The notes: generated from the sequence alone by a model not told the origin. DNA of 64,000 nucleotides from Novosphingobium sp. EMRT-2 (GCF_005145025.1 NZ_CP039697.1:248001-312000), one strand, 5' to 3'. Positions 34,210-43,080 are shown, numbered from the stretch's first letter. Translations and numbers: made by a program.

Positions 34210-34659
34210 TTAGTCGCTTGCGCCCCCCGTCTGAAAACCGTCGCTGGTAAATGTTGGCTGCGTTGTACCCGCGAGAGGAATAATTCGATTGGCGATGTAG
34301 GCTGCCGCGAGGGCGACTGCCCCTACAAAAAGAGCGCCTACCCATTTGGGCGTTGCGAACGGCAGCAAGTCGAAAACAACTTGCATAGCGGGACCGGCGA
34401 TTGCTCCCATCAGAATGGCCCGTTTCAGATTGATCCAGCTTTTCCAGCGACCGATTGTGAGCCTCACCGCAAAGACCAACAGAATCGCCCAACTGACGAC
34501 GGAGATGGCGAGCAAGGTTAGGCTGCGATTTGAAGCCGCAATCCGGATGTCGAGCACCCTTCCATCGCTGAGCCAGATCAGGAATAGAACCAAAACCAGC
34601 ATCGCAATGAATAACGCAGCTTTGAGCGTAGACAGAAACTTGAACTTGAATTGGTACAT
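34210..34659 (-). CDS. small integral membrane protein, unknown function
   Basis: A 149-residue protein with four hydrophobic segments (ALFIAMLVLVLFLIW, LTLLAISVVSWAILLVFAV, AILMGAIAGPAMQVVFDLL, WVGALFVGAVALAAAYIANRI) and a polar C-terminal tail. I do not recognise a family. The start at 34659 is the most natural, although an ATG at 34713 is possible and neither has a strong ribosome site. The gene and its flanks (about 34050-34860) are visibly poorer in G+C than the rest of the window, so it may have been acquired. Confidence 0.6.
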   Translation of the reverse strand: MYQFKFKFLSTLKAALFIAMLVLVLFLIWLSDGRVLDIRIAASNRSLTLLAISVVSWAILLVFAVRLTIGRWKSWINLKRAILMGAIAGPAMQVVFDLLPFATPKWVGALFVGAVALAAAYIANRIIPLAGTTQPTFTSDGFQTGGASD

Positions 34660-34866
34660 AAGGCTCACATTAGCAAGCCTGTGAGTATTCACAATATAGA
34701 ACGATGCGGGCAAAATCGCGCAAATGCAGTTGCATGAACGTCCGCATTCCGCGACGCGACAACTAAAACTGGACTGTTCGCTCCCCCTAACCCCGTTGCC
34801 GTTCCGTCCCTTGCCGGCGATTCCCGATAGCTGTCGGCCCTCCTGAGCAGGATTTGTCCACGTGCC

Positions 34867-35877
34867 CTATGCAACATCGCTTTCGCGATAGCGCTTTGGC
34901 GTGGTGCCGAAATAGCGGTTGAAACTGCGCACGAAGCTGGCGCTTTCGGAATAGCCGACGGCCAGCGCGATTTCGGCCACGCCGCGCTGGCTCTGGCGCA
35001 GCAGGCGCGCGGCGGCGTTCATACGCCGGTCCTGCACGATCTGCCGCCAGCTCACCCCTTCCGAACGCAGCCGGCGGTTCAGCGTGGCGACCGAGATGCC
35101 CAGCGTCTCGGCCGCCTCCTCCAGCGTGGGCGTGGTATCCAGCGGGCTGGTTTCCAGCAGGCGCATCAGATAGCCCGAAGGGCATAGCGCGTTCTCCGTA
35201 TCGGCGGCGCGGCGGCGCAGATGTTCCTCGATGATCGGGAACAGCGCCGCATCCAGCACCCCTCCGCGCTTGTCGAGAAAGCGGTCCTCGAACGAGAACG
35301 AATTGGTGTCCTGGTCGAAATAGACATCGCACCGGAAGAAATCGCGATAGGCGCGATAATCGCCATCGCGCGCGTGTTCGAAGCGCACTTCCACCAGTTC
35401 GAAATCGGACCCCACATAGTTGCGCGCGAAGGTGTGCATCGCGGCGACGGAAAATTCCGCGTCCTGCCGCCGCTTCTGCAAGGTCTGGTCGGTGATGACG
35501 TATTCGAACGTGGCAATGCCGTCTTCCTCGACAAAGCCGTTGCGCGCGGCCTGCTGCATCGTTTCCAGCAAAGAGGTGAAACCCCGGAATGCCGCGCGCA
35601 GCGTGGGCGCGCTGAGGAACAGGAAGCCCAGCGGGCCAAGACTGTCCGATCCCGCCAGCCGCCCGGCATAGAGCCCGAAATGCGGGTTGTTGGCCCGGAT
35701 CGCCGCGATCTCGAAGAAGGAGAGGAAGTCCTCCAGCGCGATGACGCCCTTGGGATCGTCAAGGTCATCGCGGCGCAGGTTGTACATCGCGAGCAGCGGT
35801 TCGGGGCTGCATCCGGTAAGGACAAGGCAGTTGGCGACGTGGCGCAGCACCTGAATCGAAATCGTCGGCTTGCTCAT
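34867..35877 (-). CDS. AraC-family regulator (arabinose_bd / OruR-like)
   Basis: A 336-residue regulator. The N-terminal sensor belongs to the arabinose_bd type (PLLAMYNLRRDDLDDPKGVIALEDFLSFFEIAA). The C-terminal AraC domain has ETLGISVATLNRRLRSEGVSWRQIVQDRRMNAAARLL and VAEIALAVGYSESASFVRSFNRYFGTTPKRYR. The start at 35877 lies about 10 bases behind GGGAGG. It is divergent from the second amidohydrolase and the HDAC-like deacetylase. The gap holds a TTTGGC/GCCAAA palindrome and a related direct repeat, so this operon is its probable target. Confidence 0.9.
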   Translation of the reverse strand: MSKPTISIQVLRHVANCLVLTGCSPEPLLAMYNLRRDDLDDPKGVIALEDFLSFFEIAAIRANNPHFGLYAGRLAGSDSLGPLGFLFLSAPTLRAAFRGFTSLLETMQQAARNGFVEEDGIATFEYVITDQTLQKRRQDAEFSVAAMHTFARNYVGSDFELVEVRFEHARDGDYRAYRDFFRCDVYFDQDTNSFSFEDRFLDKRGGVLDAALFPIIEEHLRRRAADTENALCPSGYLMRLLETSPLDTTPTLEEAAETLGISVATLNRRLRSEGVSWRQIVQDRRMNAAARLLRQSQRGVAEIALAVGYSESASFVRSFNRYFGTTPKRYRESDVA

Positions 35878-35944
35878 GCCATGGTTGCCTCCCTTCGGCG
35901 GGATCATTCCATAGCATCGCCCCGGAGGACAGGGGCATGCGCTG

Positions 35945-35998
35945 TTTGGCCGATATTGCCAAATCGGCGCGCCTGCAAACTTGGCCGATGATGCAAAG
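35945..35998. promoter_or_regulatory. candidate AraC operator: palindrome plus direct repeat
   Basis: TTTGGC (35945-35950) and GCCAAA (35958-35963) form an inverted repeat. The copy TTGGCCGAT at 35946-35954 recurs at 35981-35989, 35 bases away, followed each time by a TGC.AA-like tail. It lies in the 168-base divergent region between the AraC gene and the amidohydrolase. Confidence 0.45.
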
Positions 35999-36045
35999 AC
36001 AGCGGTCGGGCGGCGCAGTCTCCTGCGCGTCGAAAGGAATCCCGG

Positions 36046-37770
36046 ATGACAAGCCGATCCCGCTCCCTACCCCTTCTGGCCATGGCGCTGGCCAGCGTGG
36101 CGCCAACAACCGCCAAGGCCGCCGAAGGCAACGCCAGTCTCCTGTTCGTGAATGGCACGGTCCTGACGCCGCAAGGCACCGCCGAGGCGATCGCCGTGCG
36201 CGATGGTGCGATCGTCGCGGTCGGCTCCAGCGCCGATGTGCTCAAGCTGCCCCATGCCGGCGCCACCACCGTCGACTTGCAGGGCCGCACGCTGATGCCC
36301 GGCCTCTACGACATGCACGTCCACGTCTATCCGGCGGGGCAGGCCAAGCTCGCGTGCAAGATTCCGCAAGGCGCGGGTGCGCCGGTCATCTTCGCCACGG
36401 TCAAGGCCTGCGCCGCCAAGGCAACGCCGGGCGCATGGATCACGGGCGGAAGCTGGGTCGCGGCGGCGCTGAAACCCGGCGAACAGACGCGGCAACTGCT
36501 GGACAGGGCCGCGCCCGACAACCCGGTCATGCTGGATGACGAAAGCCTGCACAGCGTCTGGGTCAATTCCCGCGCGCTGCAACTGGGCAGCATCACGCGC
36601 GCAACGGCCAATCCCACCGGCGGCGTGATCGATCGCGACGCGAAGGGCGAACCGACCGGCGTCCTGCGCGAAGCGGCCGCGCGCAACCTTCTGGCCGTGC
36701 TGCCGCCCGTTCCGATCGACCAGCAGGTCGCAGCGATCAAGGCCGCCACCGATGAGATGCTGTCCTATGGCATCATCGGCTTCACCGATGCCGCGATCCG
36801 GCGCGACGGGGCCGAGGCCTATGCCCGCTTCGCCGCCACCGGCGGCCTGCGGCAATATGCGCGCGGCTGTGCGGTGTGGGGGCCGAACTCGGGCGGCAGC
36901 GAAGGCCTTGTCGCCGCGCGGCAGGACTATTCGAAGGGCCGCTTCCAGCTCGATTGCGTGAAGATGTTCCTCGATGGCGTGCCGCTGGAAGGCCGCACGG
37001 CGGTGATGCTGCAACCCTACGAACCCCGCCACGGGGAACATGGTTCGGATGGTACGGGTGGCGAAAACGGCCTGATGATGGTGCCGCCCGACAAGCTCAA
37101 CGCCGCTGTCACCGACTTCGACCGGCAGGGCCTGCTCGTGAAGTTCCATGCCGCCGGCGATGGCGCGGTGCGCGAAGCCGCCGACGCCATCGCCGCCGCG
37201 CGCAAGGCCAACGGCTGGGGCGGACAACACCACGAGGTCGGGCACAACACCTTCATCGATCCCGCCGACGTGCCGCGCGGGCGCGAACTGCACTTCACCT
37301 GGGAGCTTTCGCCCTACATCTGGTGGCCGACGCCGATCACTTCGGTCGATATCGCCGCCGCGGTCGGGCCTGAACGGATGAAGCGGTTGTGGCCGGCGCG
37401 CGACGTGATCGAAAGCGGCGCCAACGTCGTGACCGGGTCGGACTGGCCGGTGGTGCCCTCGGTCAATCCATGGCTGGCGCTGGAAACGCTGGTCACCCGG
37501 CAGGTGCCGGGCGCCACCGGCGCACCGATCAACGAAGGGCAGCGCATCACCCGCGAGCAGGCGCTGGCGCTGATGACGCGCAACGCCGCCGCCGAAATGG
37601 GCCGGCTCGATCGTGGCGGCACGATCGAGGTCGGCAAACTGGCCGACGTGATCATCGTCGACCGTAATCCGCTGACCGCGCCGGTCGGCACGATCCACCA
37701 GACCCGGGTAATCCGCACCTACATCGCGGGCGAACTCGTCTGGTCCAGCGAAGGGAATCCCAAGCCGTGA
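36046..37770 (+). CDS. secreted amidohydrolase (YtcJ-like), paralogue of 29699-31408
   Basis: A 574-residue amidohydrolase-3 protein with a signal peptide (LPLLAMALASVAPTTAKAA). Markers match the first copy: LMPGLYDMHVHVYP, GVLREAAARNLL, LVKFHAAGDGAVREAADAIAAARKANG, GHNTFIDPADVPR and VVTGSDWPVVP. The two differ enough to be an old duplication with distinct substrates. It is divergent from the AraC regulator at 34867. Its stop overlaps the GTG start of the deacetylase, so an amide hydrolysis product may pass to, or come from, that enzyme. Confidence 0.88.
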   Translation: MTSRSRSLPLLAMALASVAPTTAKAAEGNASLLFVNGTVLTPQGTAEAIAVRDGAIVAVGSSADVLKLPHAGATTVDLQGRTLMPGLYDMHVHVYPAGQAKLACKIPQGAGAPVIFATVKACAAKATPGAWITGGSWVAAALKPGEQTRQLLDRAAPDNPVMLDDESLHSVWVNSRALQLGSITRATANPTGGVIDRDAKGEPTGVLREAAARNLLAVLPPVPIDQQVAAIKAATDEMLSYGIIGFTDAAIRRDGAEAYARFAATGGLRQYARGCAVWGPNSGGSEGLVAARQDYSKGRFQLDCVKMFLDGVPLEGRTAVMLQPYEPRHGEHGSDGTGGENGLMMVPPDKLNAAVTDFDRQGLLVKFHAAGDGAVREAADAIAAARKANGWGGQHHEVGHNTFIDPADVPRGRELHFTWELSPYIWWPTPITSVDIAAAVGPERMKRLWPARDVIESGANVVTGSDWPVVPSVNPWLALETLVTRQVPGATGAPINEGQRITREQALALMTRNAAAEMGRLDRGGTIEVGKLADVIIVDRNPLTAPVGTIHQTRVIRTYIAGELVWSSEGNPKP

Positions 37771-38879
37771 CCACTCCCCCCCTGTTCCTGACAGACGAAC
37801 GCACGTTCTGGCACAGCACCGGCGTGCAGGCGCTGTTCCTCCCCATCGGCGACTGGGTGGAGCCGCCCTCGGGCAGCTATGGCGCGGATACGCCGGGATC
37901 GAAGCGGCGGCTGGTCAACCTTGTCCGCGCAGCCGGCTTCGACACGAAGCTGACCGTGGCCAGCGCACCGTCCGCCACGCGCGACGACCTGCTGCGCGTC
38001 CATCCCGCAAGCTATGTCGATGCTTTCAAGCAGCTGAGCGATGCGGGCGGCGGGGAACTGGGCCTGTTCGCCCCGTTCTCGAAAGGCGGCTATGAAATCG
38101 CCACGCTGTCGGCGGGCCTCGCCATCGACGCGCTCGACGCGGTGCTGACCGGCCGCGCGCGCAATGCCTATGCGCTGTGCCGGCCCGCCGGGCATCACTG
38201 CCTGGCCGATCAGCCGATGGGCTTCTGCCTGCTCGCCAACATACCGATCGCCATCGAAACGGCGAAAGCGCGGCACGGCCTTGGCAAGGTCGCCGTGCTC
38301 GACTGGGACGTCCATCACGGCAACGGCACGCAATCGATCTTCTACGATCGCGACGATGTGCTGACGATCTCGATCCACCAGGACCGCTGCTTCCCCCCGG
38401 GCTATTCGGGTTTCGAGGAGCGTGGCGAAGGGAAGGGCACCGGCTTCAACCTCAACGTACCCCTGCCGGCGGGCAGCGGGCACGAGACCTATCTCTACGC
38501 GCTGGAGCAGGTGGTGATCCCGGCACTGCGCGATTACGCGCCCGATATGATCGTCGTCGCCAGCGGGCTGGACGCCAACGCGGTCGATCCGCTGGCGCGC
38601 CAGTTGCTGCACAGCGACAGCTTCCGTGACATGACGGCGCGTATCGTCGCGCTGGCCGACGAACTGTGCGGCGGGCGCCTCGCGGTCATTCACGAAGGCG
38701 GCTATGCCGAAGCCTACGTGCCGTTCTGCGGCCTCGCCATTCTCGAGGCACTGGCTGGCGAACGCAGCGCCGTGACCGACCCGGAGCTGGATTTCTTCCA
38801 GGCCCAGCAGCCCGACGAACGCATGATCGCGTTCCACAAGGTGCTGATCGACGAAATGCGCGGGCAACTGGGTTTCTGA
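37767..38879 (+). CDS. class II HDAC-like deacetylase (acetylpolyamine amidohydrolase family)
   Basis: A 370-residue zinc deacetylase. The tandem histidines are H143-H144 in CRPAGHHCLADQPMGFC. Zinc ligands are D181 and H183 (DWDVHHGNGTQ) and D269 (ASGLDANAVDP). Y312 lies in the closing segment HEGGYAEAY. All catalytic residues are present. Bacterial members deacetylate acetylpolyamines or other N-acyl amines in the cytoplasm. The GTG start overlaps the amidohydrolase stop by four bases. The presence of a spermidine-dehydrogenase-like gene at 56368 makes polyamine-type substrates attractive, but that is inference. Confidence 0.88.
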   Translation: MTTPPLFLTDERTFWHSTGVQALFLPIGDWVEPPSGSYGADTPGSKRRLVNLVRAAGFDTKLTVASAPSATRDDLLRVHPASYVDAFKQLSDAGGGELGLFAPFSKGGYEIATLSAGLAIDALDAVLTGRARNAYALCRPAGHHCLADQPMGFCLLANIPIAIETAKARHGLGKVAVLDWDVHHGNGTQSIFYDRDDVLTISIHQDRCFPPGYSGFEERGEGKGTGFNLNVPLPAGSGHETYLYALEQVVIPALRDYAPDMIVVASGLDANAVDPLARQLLHSDSFRDMTARIVALADELCGGRLAVIHEGGYAEAYVPFCGLAILEALAGERSAVTDPELDFFQAQQPDERMIAFHKVLIDEMRGQLGF

Positions 38880-38924
38880 CCTTTCCCGCCGCCGCTCCCT
38901 CGTAGCGGAGCGGAAGGACCGCCC

Positions 38925-38943
38925 GCCCTCGCCCGCCGAGGGC
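38925..38943 (+). terminator. hairpin after the deacetylase gene
   Basis: GCCCTCG (38925-38931) and CGAGGGC (38937-38943) pair exactly around a five-base loop, about 45 bases past the stop at 38879. There is no U-run. It is weak evidence for a transcript end. Confidence 0.3.
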
Positions 38944-39001
38944 GCACTGTACAAGGACGGTTGCGGAATGGATCGTTCCCCGATCCTTGCACGCTTCCGT
39001 C

Positions 39002-39166
39002 CGCGCACGCGGTTCGGATCAACCGGCCGAAGCGTCCAGCGCAGCTGGTCAGGGTGAGTTCCGCCGCCCCGCAGTTCTCCGCTAAATGCGCGGTGCTGGA
39101 CGTCCCTGGGATCAGCAGCAGGTTCGGTGATCGCGCCAGCAGCCACGTCAGGGCCACCTGCAGCAT
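39002..39166 (-). pseudogene. aldo/keto reductase remnant (C-terminal piece)
   Basis: The minus strand encodes MLQVALTWLLARSPN then LLLIPGTSSTAHLAEN and AAELTL. This is the cofactor-binding C-terminal region typical of aldo/keto reductases. There is no barrel before it: upstream the frame runs into unrelated sequence, and the LysR remnant begins on the other strand only five bases away. It looks like the leftover of an AKR gene that once lay divergent from a LysR gene. Confidence 0.7.
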
Positions 39167-39170
39167 CGCA

Positions 39171-39312
39171 CTGACCGAAGCTGGCACGCGTCTTTCGCAA
39201 GGCTCTCTCCGGCGATTGTGCCGCCTTTCCTGAAGACGCATCCCCGGGTCCGTATCGAGGTGACGGTGGAAGACTGCTTCGTCGACATTCTCGCTGCCGG
39301 CGCGGCCGCTTA
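39171..39312 (+). pseudogene. LysR regulator remnant (internal deletion and frameshift)
   Basis: Two LysR pieces are visible in different frames. ALTEAGTRL, the end of the HTH linker, is at 39171-39194. LSPAIVPPFLKTHPRVRIEV then VEDCFVDILAAGAA, the start of the effector domain, runs from 39203. The roughly 50 residues normally between them are gone, the frame shifts, and the sequence stops soon after 39300 against the intact LysR gene at 39322. This is a decayed copy and not a functional gene. Confidence 0.75.
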
Positions 39313-39321
39313 TCCGCAGGC

Positions 39322-40233
39322 TCAAGATTGTTCGAGCCTTCCCGCCGCGAAGTCGCGCGCGAGCGCGATAAAGGCCTGGAAGGCCGCAGAGGAATTGCGT
39401 CGATTGGAATAATAGAGGCACAGCGGCACAAGCGGCGGTGTCCAGTCTTCGAGAATGCGCACGAGCCGCCCCGCTACAATGTCGTCGCGTATATCGGCTT
39501 CCATGAAATAGCCGATCCCGGTGCCGTTGGTTGCCGCGATCCGGGCCAGGGAGGCCTCGTCGAGGGTGATCGGGCCCTCGACATCGAGCTGCAATTCTTC
39601 GCCGTCCTTTTCAAACCGCCATCGGAACAAGGCGCCATTGGGAAGCCGCACGCGAAGACAGGGATAAGCGAGCAACTCCTGCGGCGCCCGGGGAATAACC
39701 CTGCTTTCGAAAAAGGCGGGAGATGCGGCCACCGCCATGCGTCTCATTTGACCCAGCGGTATTGCGATCGCGTCGCTGGGCACCAGATCCGCGCTGCGCA
39801 CGCCCATATCGAAGCCTGCCGCAACGACATCGACAAGCCGGCCCTCGGTGACAAGGTCGATATGAACCTGCGGATAGCGCTGCAGATAGCTGAGGACCAG
39901 CGGCGCCATGATTTCACGCGCGGCCGTCGCGAAGGCATTGATGCGCAAGGTGCCGGACGGCGTCTCCTGCTGGGCGCGCACCGTATTCATCGCTTTCTGG
40001 ATCTCCTCCAGCGCAGGCTTGATCTGAGCGACGAATATCCGGCCCGCATAGGTGAGCGAGACGCTGCGCGTGGTGCGATTGAACAATCGCACGGCAAGCT
40101 CCCGCTCGAGCTTGCCCACCGCGTTGCTGATGGCCGTGGTCGACATGCCAAGATCGAGCGCTGCCGCTCGAAACGAGCCGCACCGAACGATGGCCAGGAC
40201 AGCCTCGAGCTCAATCAGCGAATGGCGAGTCAT
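39322..40233 (-). CDS. LysR-family transcriptional regulator
   Basis: A 303-residue intact LysR protein. The HTH is [49 protein letters not shown], followed by [33 protein letters not shown] and [13 protein letters not shown]. It is divergent from an NTF2-like/SDR pair with about 96 bases between the starts, so it probably controls them. Its gene ends just beside the remnant of another LysR. Confidence 0.92.
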   Translation of the reverse strand: MTRHSLIELEAVLAIVRCGSFRAAALDLGMSTTAISNAVGKLERELAVRLFNRTTRSVSLTYAGRIFVAQIKPALEEIQKAMNTVRAQQETPSGTLRINAFATAAREIMAPLVLSYLQRYPQVHIDLVTEGRLVDVVAAGFDMGVRSADLVPSDAIAIPLGQMRRMAVAASPAFFESRVIPRAPQELLAYPCLRVRLPNGALFRWRFEKDGEELQLDVEGPITLDEASLARIAATNGTGIGYFMEADIRDDIVAGRLVRILEDWTPPLVPLCLYYSNRRNSSAAFQAFIALARDFAAGRLEQS

Positions 40234-40329
40234 TGATCCGATTTTCGTGATACTTCATGCCAATTTGTCTCGATTATCAGGCGAAAAGCCCATCGCTAAA
40301 TGGGCCTCGTCACTATCGAGGAGATCAAC

Positions 40330-40659
40330 ATGTCAATGGACCTACCCAAGCCGATCGCCGCCTATGTCGAGGCAAACGCCCGTCTCGACATCGATGGCAT
40401 GTTGAAGCCCTTCCTCAGCAACGCCGTGTTTTTCGATAACGGTAAGCACTTCGAGGGCGAGGCCGCGATCCGCCAGCTGTTCGAGGAAGAAGTGATGCCG
40501 GTGAAGGCAATCTTCACGCCCGATACCGTTCGGGAAGACGGCGGCGACGTGGTCGTCGAAGGCCCCGCCCATGGTGACTTCCCGGGCAGCCCGCTCCGCT
40601 TCACCTACCGCTTCACGCTGGAGCGCGGCGCCATCAGGACGCTGGAGACCACGGTATGA
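40330..40659 (+). CDS. NTF2/SnoaL-like protein
   Basis: A 109-residue small cone-fold protein: [38 protein letters not shown], then [13 protein letters not shown]. It has the standard SnoaL-like layout of nuclear-transport-factor-2 proteins that accompany SDR enzymes. GAGG lies about 8 bases before the ATG at 40330. Its stop overlaps the SDR start by four bases. It may act as an isomerase or dehydratase on the same substrate. The catalytic residues were not assigned. Confidence 0.85.
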   Translation: MSMDLPKPIAAYVEANARLDIDGMLKPFLSNAVFFDNGKHFEGEAAIRQLFEEEVMPVKAIFTPDTVREDGGDVVVEGPAHGDFPGSPLRFTYRFTLERGAIRTLETTV

Positions 40660-41444
40660 ACATCAAGACCGATCCCACCGAGTTCGCCGGCAAGCGCGTT
40701 CTCGTCAGCGGTGGCACCAAAGGCTTGGGCCGCGCCACCGTCGAACGCTTTCTGGCCGGCGGAGCCCGTGTGGTCACCGCCGCCCGCTCGATCACGGATT
40801 CCATAGAAGGCGTCGAATATGTGCAGGCCGACCTGACGACCGCGGAGGGCGGCGAAGCCTTCGCCAAGGCGGCGCTCGAGCGGCTGGGTGGCATCGACAT
40901 TCTCGCCCATGTCATCGGTGGCTCGGCTTCGCCAGCGGGTGGCTTCGCCGCGCTGACCGACGACCACTGGCTCGCCGAGCTGAATCTCAACCTGCTGGCG
41001 ACGGTCCGGCTCGATCGCCTGCTGATCCCGCAGATGCTGGAGCGGCACGGCGGCGTTGTGGTGCACGTCACCTCGATCCAGTCCGTCCTACCGCTGCCCG
41101 AATCCACGACAGGCTATGCTGCCGCCAAAGCTGCGTTGAGAACTTACAGCAAGTCGATCTCGAAGGAGCTCGGCCCCAAGGGCGTGAGGGTCAACTCCGT
41201 CTCGCCCGGCTGGATCATGACGGAGGGCGCTGACGACTTTCTCGAAACACTGCGGGCCGCCAGTGGCGGCACGATCGAGGATGCGCGTCAGTCCGTGCTC
41301 GATGCCCTGGGTGGCATCTCGATCGGGCGGGGAGCCGCGCCCGAAGAGGTGGCCGACCTCATCGCCTATCTCGCTTCAGACCGTGCCGCCGCAATCCATG
41401 GCGCCGAGTTCGTCATAGACGGCGGAACGATCCGCACCGTTTAA
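40656..41444 (+). CDS. short-chain dehydrogenase/reductase (SDR)
   Basis: A 262-residue classical SDR. The cofactor motif is VLVSGGTKGLGRATVERFL and the substrate loop has HVIGGSASPAGG. Catalytic residues are seen as VTSIQSVLPLPESTTGYAAAKAALRTYSKS (Ser-Tyr-Lys), and the C-terminal cofactor segment is VRVNSVSPGWIMTEG. It is translationally coupled to the NTF2-like protein upstream and likely controlled by the divergent LysR. The substrate is unknown. Confidence 0.92.
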   Translation: MNIKTDPTEFAGKRVLVSGGTKGLGRATVERFLAGGARVVTAARSITDSIEGVEYVQADLTTAEGGEAFAKAALERLGGIDILAHVIGGSASPAGGFAALTDDHWLAELNLNLLATVRLDRLLIPQMLERHGGVVVHVTSIQSVLPLPESTTGYAAAKAALRTYSKSISKELGPKGVRVNSVSPGWIMTEGADDFLETLRAASGGTIEDARQSVLDALGGISIGRGAAPEEVADLIAYLASDRAAAIHGAEFVIDGGTIRTV

Positions 41445-41526
41445 GGGCCGGCTGGCACTCGTCTCGCTCAGGGGAGTTCGCCGCCTTCAATACGGCTGAT
41501 GTCCGACCCTGGCCTCCTGGCTGCAT

Positions 41527-42090
41527 TCAACGCTCGGTCACATCGCGGTCCATCGGCGCCAGCTTGGCGAGCAACCGGTTCTGCGCGACGAAGGAAACAT
41601 GCGCTTCGCGCATTGCGCGTTGCAGGTTTTCGACCAGCGCGTTGAGATCGGCGCGCGTCGTCCCCAGCCCCTTGTGCGCGGTCTTCATGTCGCGGCCCGA
41701 ATAAGGGCACCCCGCGTTCAGGAGATAGCAGAACTGTTCGAACAGCGTGCGCTGCAGCCGCACGAGGTCGTGCTCGGCGAAGATCGCCTTGATCCGGGGA
41801 TCGGCCACGTTGAGTTCGACGAAACGCGCGGTGATGCGGCGGATGCCGTCCTGCCCGCCAAAGGCCCGCGCCATGCCTTCGCCGGAAAATGGCTTCGCCC
41901 CGGCGTTGGCATCGCTCTGCGGGTAGGGATCGACCGGAAGCTCCCCCGTCACGGGATCACGCTGCTTGCGCACGACGCCGAATTCCTTGTCCCAGTCGAC
42001 CGGCGCTTCGGTTTGTGCCGGCGGCAAGGCTTCCTGAGGCGGTTCGGCCAGCGGCGCAGCGGCCAGCAACAGGGGGAAAAGAAACGGCAT
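41527..42090 (-). CDS. glbN: secreted group I truncated haemoglobin
   Basis: A 187-residue protein: an N-terminal signal peptide (MPFLFPLLLAAAPLA), a Pro-rich linker of about 55 residues, then a truncated haemoglobin domain (about 70-180). The proximal histidine is H139 in SGRDMKTAHKGLGTT, the standard group I motif, preceded by FEQFCYLLNAGCPY. Most such globins are cytoplasmic, so export is unusual. A TTG 15 bases upstream is possible, but the ATG at 42090 has GAGAGGG. It follows the DUF3034 gene closely and belongs to a divergent block with a cupredoxin and a c-di-GMP enzyme. It could bind O2 or NO in the periplasm. Confidence 0.88.
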   Translation of the reverse strand: MPFLFPLLLAAAPLAEPPQEALPPAQTEAPVDWDKEFGVVRKQRDPVTGELPVDPYPQSDANAGAKPFSGEGMARAFGGQDGIRRITARFVELNVADPRIKAIFAEHDLVRLQRTLFEQFCYLLNAGCPYSGRDMKTAHKGLGTTRADLNALVENLQRAMREAHVSFVAQNRLLAKLAPMDRDVTER

Positions 42091-42101
42091 GGCAAACCCT
42101 C

Positions 42102-42986
42102 TCAATACGCGAGCTGCAGCGAAAGCAGCCCGCCACGCTGGCCGCCCCTTGTCGCCACCGAACCCACGTCGACGTAGGCTGCGGTCAGCGTTACATGGCG
42201 GGTCACCGCCCAGGCTGCGAACACGTCCTTGGCATCATCCTCGCGCGCGATGCCAAGGTTGTCGGGTCGCGTGCGCCATTCGGCGCCCACGGCAAGGCGC
42301 GAGGTCACCAGCCAGCCGAGCGAGCCCTCGAACTGCACGCTGCGTCCCGCGTGCTTGTCGCCGCCGAAGCCGAGCAGGCCGAACTGGTTGGCGTTGGTCA
42401 GCCGCACGGTGGCATTGGCGAGCACGCTCGCGCCCAGGATCAACTTGGTCGCGCTCACGGTAAAATCGGTGCCGGCGGACGCCCTGGCCCCCACAGCGCG
42501 GACAATTCCCGCATCGAGGCTGCGCTTGTGCTCCACGCCGACGCTGACTTGAGGCAGCCAGCCGGGACCATAGACAAGATCGCCGGCCAACCGGACTTTG
42601 GCCGAGAAAATGTCCTGGTTGAACTGGAAGCCCCGGCCCAGCCCCAATGCCGCGCCGACATCGCGGGTGTTGAAGTTCTGCCGGGCATAGGCAAGCTCCA
42701 CCCGGTCGCGGATGCCGATCGCGATCCCGTGCGTGTCGAGCCGGAAATCGGGCAATTCCACCCCGGTGACATGCGCCGAAACGCCCACGGCACGGTCCGT
42801 CCCCATGCCCGAAATCGTGGCCCAGGTGGCAAGGCCGCCGCCGCCGCTGCCCTCGATCGTGGTCACGCCGTTGGTCAGGATCAGCTTGCCGCTGTCAAAA
42901 CTGACGAGATCGCGCGCCGCCGCCGGCGCGCTGAAGGCAAACAGGCCGGCAGCGCAGGCAAGGGCGGGAAGACAGCTCTTTCGCAT
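42102..42986 (-). CDS. DUF3034 outer-membrane-like protein
   Basis: A 294-residue exported protein. The signal peptide is SCLPALACAAGLFAFSAPAAA, and the mature part is rich in alternating beta strands with Gly/Asn turns, ending in an aromatic residue (SLQLAY). This suggests an outer-membrane beta-barrel of about 12 strands. It matches the DUF3034 family as I know it, whose function is unknown. The start at 42986 has GGAG in front. It is followed within 12 bases by the haemoglobin gene and faces the cupredoxin gene across 94 bases. Confidence 0.75.
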   Translation of the reverse strand: MRKSCLPALACAAGLFAFSAPAAARDLVSFDSGKLILTNGVTTIEGSGGGGLATWATISGMGTDRAVGVSAHVTGVELPDFRLDTHGIAIGIRDRVELAYARQNFNTRDVGAALGLGRGFQFNQDIFSAKVRLAGDLVYGPGWLPQVSVGVEHKRSLDAGIVRAVGARASAGTDFTVSATKLILGASVLANATVRLTNANQFGLLGFGGDKHAGRSVQFEGSLGWLVTSRLAVGAEWRTRPDNLGIAREDDAKDVFAAWAVTRHVTLTAAYVDVGSVATRGGQRGGLLSLQLAY

Positions 42987-43080
42987 CGGCGCTCCATAAC
43001 CACGCCCGGCTTGCGGAATGGTAAAGGCTGCGCGCCCGATGATTGACCAGTTCTTAGGAAAACCCTGCGAAGAAATACCC

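Noticed and set aside
38961..39233. A 90-codon plus-strand frame considered as a small gene
   Set aside because: Only its last part (ALTEAGTRL) has any family resemblance, and that belongs to a broken LysR. The rest is antisense to the AKR remnant.
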